Source: Metridium senile
Taxonomy: Eukaryota; Cnidaria; Anthozoa; Actiniaria; Metridiidae
Reading direction: 5' to 3'
Assembly (NCBI GenBank): GCA_949775045.1
Contig: OX459097.1
Span: 18,638,210 to 18,702,209, forward strand
DNA length: 64,000 nt
The stretch's first letter is position 1. Each line of letters starts with the position of its first letter. The position numbers and the translations under genes were made by a program. Below, piece after piece: positions 60,343 through 64,000 of this stretch. The notes under the pieces are model-generated. The model did not search any database. It saw nothing but the letters and a program-made list of their open reading frames with translations, and had not been told where the DNA came from.

Positions 60343-60355
60343 AATAGATATATAG
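60343..60355 (+). promoter_or_regulatory. Putative TATA box of the PC4-like gene
   Basis: GATATATAGCGCG about 85 bp upstream of the ATG at 60433, the only such motif in the short 5' region. Confidence 0.4.
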
Positions 60356-60432
60356 CGCGGGAGTTTTGAAATTATTATTACTCTTCAAGAAATATTTATT
60401 TAAGCTCAAACGAAGTTACTACTGCAGAGAAA

Positions 60433-60855
60433 ATGGCAAGTTTATTCAAGCTAGGTGAGAGAGGTTATCATGCTACCGTCAAAGAATTCCAAGGAAAGAT
60501 TAGAGTGCATATCCGAAAATATATTGATATCGAAGAAAGAAAAAACATTCCTACGAAATTTGGAATTGCACTATCGATCGAGGAGTTTGAGGAACTGAAA
60601 AAAGTGATGGACGATTTAACCGAAATGTTGGATGTTATGATTGATACTTGTTCAATGACCACACCACCAGGAGATGACGAAGAATTATTGTCAGCGATTG
60701 AAAATGAACAACCAAATCTACCAAGGAATCAAAGTACACCAAAAAACTGTAAAAGACCTGAAGAAATAAACGAACCACCGAAGAAAAAACTATTTACGAA
60801 TGCTATCTCTTGTTTTAGAACCGGAGGAAAACTTAAATCTTCATTTAGAAACTAG
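60433..60855 (+). CDS. PC4-like single-stranded DNA-binding protein of the viral block
   Basis: 140 residues, intronless. Residues 10-75 match the PC4/SUB1 fold in layout: strands (YHATVKEFQGKIRVHIRKYI), the ISLS-like GIALSIEEFEELKKVMDDL strand-helix. PC4 proteins bind ssDNA and act in transcription or replication. A Glu/Pro-rich tail ends with a basic segment (PPKKKLFTN). Followed by AATAAA at 60923. Compact and intronless, unlike the cellular genes nearby. Role in the virus is inference. Confidence 0.75.
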   Translation: MASLFKLGERGYHATVKEFQGKIRVHIRKYIDIEERKNIPTKFGIALSIEEFEELKKVMDDLTEMLDVMIDTCSMTTPPGDDEELLSAIENEQPNLPRNQSTPKNCKRPEEINEPPKKKLFTNAISCFRTGGKLKSSFRN

Positions 60856-61545
60856 AATTGAATACTTGTAAATCCTTTCTGATATATAAGTCAATGTTGT
60901 GTAATTACCTTTAAGTTTTCTCAATAAAATACTTTTATGAAGTGAAAAAAGTTGTTTTGTTTATTTTCTCATCACAAAGTGAGGACATTTTGAGAATAGT
61001 TTTTCCATCTTCAAGGATTTGAAGTCGTTTGAATCCACACTGTTATTGATAAGAAGTCTTGAAAAAAGGATCCAAGTGAAAAGCGTGTAATTATGAATAA
61101 TGAGTTTTCTTATGTTTGCTATTGTTTGTTAATCCTTCTTTTTGTGCTCATGTCCGTCTTTGTTTATCTTAAGCTAATTGATATTCAAACTTGGCACCAG
61201 TCCCCAGTAAACCACACAGGGAAACCAAGGGTCACCTCTTATTAGTAATTGATGCAGATCATGAGTTGCTATCAATTTTTGTTTTTGTTTTTAAAAAATA
61301 TTTATTACACTTATTAATCATAAGATCAACAACAACAACAACAAAAATTCTGTTTACAATTTGGATTTAACAAATATTGAGGGATATAGAATTAAGAGTA
61401 TAATTGTACGCGCTTCGCTACCCTCCGAAATCTCTCCGAAGTAAGGTTAAGTAGAGATATTTAGATCATACTTAGCGGAAAATTTCAGAAATGATATAAT
61501 TAATAAAAAAGAAGACTTTTTCACAGTTTGTGGGATTATTAATGT
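60856..61545. other. Intergenic region of the viral block
   Basis: The polyadenylation signals of two convergent genes lie at its ends (AATAAA 60923 on plus; TTTTTTATTAAT at about 61500, AATAAAA on minus). No ORF between. Segment 61200-61240 is GC-richer, without a recognised feature. Confidence 0.45.
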
Positions 61546-62391
61546 CTATTCTTCATCATCATTAGAACGATTATTAGGGTGGTGACTAATACCACCACAA
61601 TCATTGCATGACACCAAGATACTTTTTACAGTATCATGATTAAGTGGAAAATGATGCTTACAAATAGGACAATTGACTACTTGATTTAAACGAGGAGGTC
61701 TCAAAGAAGCATCGTGCCACTGACATCTAGGGCAACCAACGATACTGTTAACATCAATATTGTAATCTCCACAATGAGCACAAGCATTTTTTTTCTCTTT
61801 TTCGTCATTTTCTTCTTCTTCTTCTTGTTCTTCTTCTTCAAAGTTTGTATTTCCTCCATCTTGATTTCCATTATCTTCACCATCGGAATCTTCTTCTCCT
61901 TCTTCTTCTTCCACTCTCTCTTCGTCATCGGAAGTCATTCTTTCGTTATTCTGTTCATTTTCAAATTTTTCCTGTTCTTTTTTCAGCACTTCATTCAAAA
62001 CCTTTTTATTTTTGACCCACTTTTTGTTTATTCCGAGTTCTGCCAGCCCATCCTCAAATGACTTGAGACCGCGAGGCTCTGAAATTTCTTTGTTATAGGG
62101 GAGAAGCACATATTCTATAAGATCCACAATATTGGTTCTAGAAATGCGACGCTGATTTCGCAGAAGCTCATCGCCCGGAGTCCAAAACAAAATGTTTCTA
62201 GAAGTGGCCATACTGTGCAAAAGTTCTGATGCATGTTGTTGAGAAACTGATCCTGGGAGATCTTGTAAAACCAATTTTATAATAGGTTCATCATCATCAT
62301 CATCTTCATTGTCACTCAATTCATCAGGGTCTTCTTCCTCGAAATCTGAATATTCTTCGTCATTTTCTCGCTTTCTCTTCATTTTGAACAA
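61546..62391 (-). CDS. Acidic zinc-ribbon protein of the viral block
   Basis: 281 residues. Basic start (MFKMKRKREN), an acidic stretch (residues 11-36), a globular middle (about 40-140; ILFWTPGDELLRNQRRISRT), a second very acidic run (about 155-198), then a C-terminal zinc domain with four CxxC pairs (CAHC, CPRC, CPIC, CNDC), enough for two zinc ions. Such acidic plus Cys-rich layout suggests a transcription or chromatin factor; no named family. Intronless. Confidence 0.7.
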   Translation of the reverse strand: MFKMKRKRENDEEYSDFEEEDPDELSDNEDDDDDEPIIKLVLQDLPGSVSQQHASELLHSMATSRNILFWTPGDELLRNQRRISRTNIVDLIEYVLLPYNKEISEPRGLKSFEDGLAELGINKKWVKNKKVLNEVLKKEQEKFENEQNNERMTSDDEERVEEEEGEEDSDGEDNGNQDGGNTNFEEEEQEEEEENDEKEKKNACAHCGDYNIDVNSIVGCPRCQWHDASLRPPRLNQVVNCPICKHHFPLNHDTVKSILVSCNDCGGISHHPNNRSNDDEE

Positions 62392-62447
62392 GTTACTCCT
62401 ACCAATTACTAAAACAAATGACTTTCTAGAAGAAGGAGCTTCTGAAT

Positions 62448-62765
62448 TTATATTAAAAGTCCAGTCAGAAAAGGGATTAGCAAATCGGGAATAAATGAGC
62501 CACCCTCTTGAACAAGAATTTGTTTCTTTTTCTTGTAAGAAATATTCGGATCTTGAATACTTTTGATGGATTCTTTGTAGGGGGTCAACATTGTAAGGTC
62601 ATGATTATTCAGCGGAACATATCCCTTGCAAACATTGTGTGCTGCTTGGACTATGGCATGGACCTGTTCTGGAGTTGCAGTATCAAGTAAGAATTGTCGT
62701 TGATGATGTGGACAGGAAACTAACAGTTGAAGATAGCCACGATTCCTCTTTACTACTTGAGACAT
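62448..62765 (-). CDS. Small basic protein with Gly-Gly and hydrophobic tail (viral minor structural candidate)
   Basis: 105 residues: helical part (DTATPEQVHAIVQAAHNV), Lys run at 78-81, then EGGS at 87-90 followed by a hydrophobic end (FIPDLLIPFLTGLLI). The Gly-Gly before a hydrophobic tail resembles sites cut by adenovirus-type proteases in small core/minor capsid proteins of adenovirus-, adintovirus- and Polinton-like elements. That role is inference. It lies 56 bp upstream of the acidic gene, same strand. Confidence 0.6.
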   Translation of the reverse strand: MSQVVKRNRGYLQLLVSCPHHQRQFLLDTATPEQVHAIVQAAHNVCKGYVPLNNHDLTMLTPYKESIKSIQDPNISYKKKKQILVQEGGSFIPDLLIPFLTGLLI

Positions 62766-62909
62766 GATGACCGAATGACCTGAGTTTGAGTTGAGAGTTA
62801 TATTTATACCATTTCGATCATTAACAAAGAGCTATATTTACCAGGCTACATTAACTATACCTCAAATGTAGGTTATAATATATCTGTGTTATACTCGGTT
62901 TCAGTATAA

Positions 62910-63402
62910 GCTATAGGCTACAATAGGTTACAGTTCTAGGCTACAGTAGGCTACAGGTGTAGGCTACAATAGGCTACAGGTGTAGGTTACAGGTGTAGGC
63001 TACAGTAGGCTACAGGTGTACGCTACAGTAGGCTACAATAGGCTACAGGTGTACGCTACAGGTGTACGCTACAGTTGTAGGCTACAGTTGTAGCCTACAG
63101 TAGGCTACAGGTGTAGGCTACAGTTGTAGGCTACAGTTGTAGGCTACAATATGTTATAATTGTAGGCTACAGTTGTAGGCTACAGTAGGCTACAGGTGTA
63201 GGCTACAGTTGTAGGCTACAGTTGTAGGCTACAGTTGTAGGCTACAGTTGTAGGCTACAGTTGTAGGCTACAGTAGGCTACAGGTGTAGGCTACAGTTGT
63301 AGCCTACAGTAGGCTACAAGTGTAGGATACAGTAGACTACATTTGTAGGCTACAATATGCTACAGGTGCATGTTACAGGTGTACGCTACAGTAGGCTACA
63401 GG
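62910..63402. repeat. TAGGCTACAG tandem-repeat tract between divergent viral genes
   Basis: About forty units of 9-13 bp based on GTAGGCTACAG(T/G)T, some inverted (TAGCCTAC). It lies between the start of the minus-strand gene (62765) and the ATPase start (63490). No such units were seen elsewhere in the window. Position and makeup suit a replication origin, enhancer or recombination tract; no direct evidence for which. Confidence 0.85.
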
Positions 63403-63489
63403 TATTGGTTTTACTTAGTGGCCAGGCCTTCAATTAAAATGATATATAATTGATCTCAGAAGGGCCATTTGGTCATTTGGTCAGAGACC

Positions 63490-64000
63490 ATGAAACGAAA
63501 CTGTCCTATTTGTAAGGAGCCTAAAGCAAACCTTTGGAGTCATTTAAAAGGAGTACATCACATGGAGGGAGATATTCGCAAGCAATGGATTGAATATGAA
63601 AAACATAATCGTCACATAATACCAAGTGGAATTAATTCAGATTTCAACCAAAAAGAAAAAGAGTGCAAACCATTCTATTTAAAGCACCCCTTTACTTGTA
63701 TGGTTTCTGGAATGACCGGATGTGGAAAAACCACTTGGGTACAAAATGTATTGGAACATAAAAGCCGTATGATTACCCCAACGCCCCAGAGAATAATATG
63801 GTGTTATACAAGATGGCAGCCGGCCTATATGGAAATGATGCAGACTATACCTGGAATTGAATTTGTGAAAGGAATTCCCTCTAATATCGAAAGCGATGAT
63901 TATTTTAATGTCAATGTGCGCAATCTCATCGTCATTGATGATCAAATGAGTTCCGCCAGTAACGACAAACAGGTTATCAACTTGTTTACCCAGGGCTCCC
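63490..64000 (+). CDS. A32/FtsK-like packaging ATPase, 5' part, runs off the window
   Basis: 170 residues are visible, open to the last base. Residues 5-24: a zinc finger (CPIC…HLKGVHH). Walker A is GMTGCGKTT (residues 74-82), Walker B LIVIDD (146-151) with a following DQMSS and a Q-rich segment (FTQGS) that fits sensor motifs. This is the genome-packaging ATPase type of Polinton/adintovirus/NCLDV-related viruses; the N-terminal finger fusion is less usual. The divergent neighbour and the GG protein support a viral origin. The rest of the virus should lie to the right. Confidence 0.8.
   Translation, partial: MKRNCPICKEPKANLWSHLKGVHHMEGDIRKQWIEYEKHNRHIIPSGINSDFNQKEKECKPFYLKHPFTCMVSGMTGCGKTTWVQNVLEHKSRMITPTPQRIIWCYTRWQPAYMEMMQTIPGIEFVKGIPSNIESDDYFNVNVRNLIVIDDQMSSASNDKQVINLFTQGS

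Noticed and set aside
62910..63402. CRISPR-like array
   Set aside because: Units are 9-13 bp and directly joined with no unique spacers, and the host is a eukaryote.

Overview
This is metazoan genomic DNA, AT-rich, with split genes (GT-AG introns) and dense layers of transposable-element debris. No rRNA, operon or bacterial-type gene is visible. The mix of element families (Crypton-type recombinases, Penelope-like remnant with a hammerhead-like core, BEL/Pao, Helitron pieces with an endonuclease, PIF/Harbinger, L2/CR1-like LINEs, a Polinton-like viral block) suggests a cnidarian, probably an anthozoan. That assignment is inference; nothing in the window is species-diagnostic.

Layout. 0.2-7.0 kb: a plus-strand multi-exon gene with a C2H2 finger and a DUF6589-like region; its last exon is broken by a 1.27-kb inverted-repeat transposon, and intron 2 holds a 30-bp minisatellite invaded by a LINE. 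7.8-9.0 kb: three small MITEs. 9.0-11.5 kb: a two-exon RecQ-like helicase gene (minus) with a frameshift. 11.6-11.9 kb: a tRNA-like SINE. 13.1-22.0 kb: a layered minus-strand region: a Helitron-type N-terminal piece interrupted by a 3.8-kb TTAA-flanked foldback element, then a decayed BEL/Pao element, then a Helitron-type endonuclease tail. 22.0-28.3 kb: a Penelope-like remnant and LINE fragments. 29.1-30.6 kb: a THAP transposase-like gene cut by a Gypsy fragment. 32.1-35.5 kb: a nearly complete two-gene DD37E transposon (TA target site, about 154-bp TIRs). 36.3-38.2 and 42.8-44.9 kb: two diverged copies of an unrecognised locus. 40-42.6 kb: one membrane-protein exon, a near-perfect hAT-like palindrome and a 9-bp-TSD element. 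45.4-53.9 kb: a LINE split by a 6.8-kb Harbinger element carrying transposase and MADF-like genes. 53.9-59.9 kb: two Crypton-type recombinase fragments, a LINE, and a multi-exon gene of a poorly characterised family. 60.3-64.0 kb: the left part of a Polinton/adintovirus-like endogenous DNA virus block (PC4-like protein, acidic zinc-ribbon protein, Gly-Gly/hydrophobic-tail protein, packaging-type ATPase running off the window), with a large tandem repeat between its divergent genes.

How it fits together. Most genes belong to mobile elements. In three places, deleting an insertion with one target-site copy restores the interrupted reading (5.65/6.93 kb, 17.65/21.49 kb, 46.89/53.72 kb). This gives a relative order of events. 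The least described parts are the DD37E transposon with a PB1-like partner gene, the duplicated unknown locus, and the viral block.
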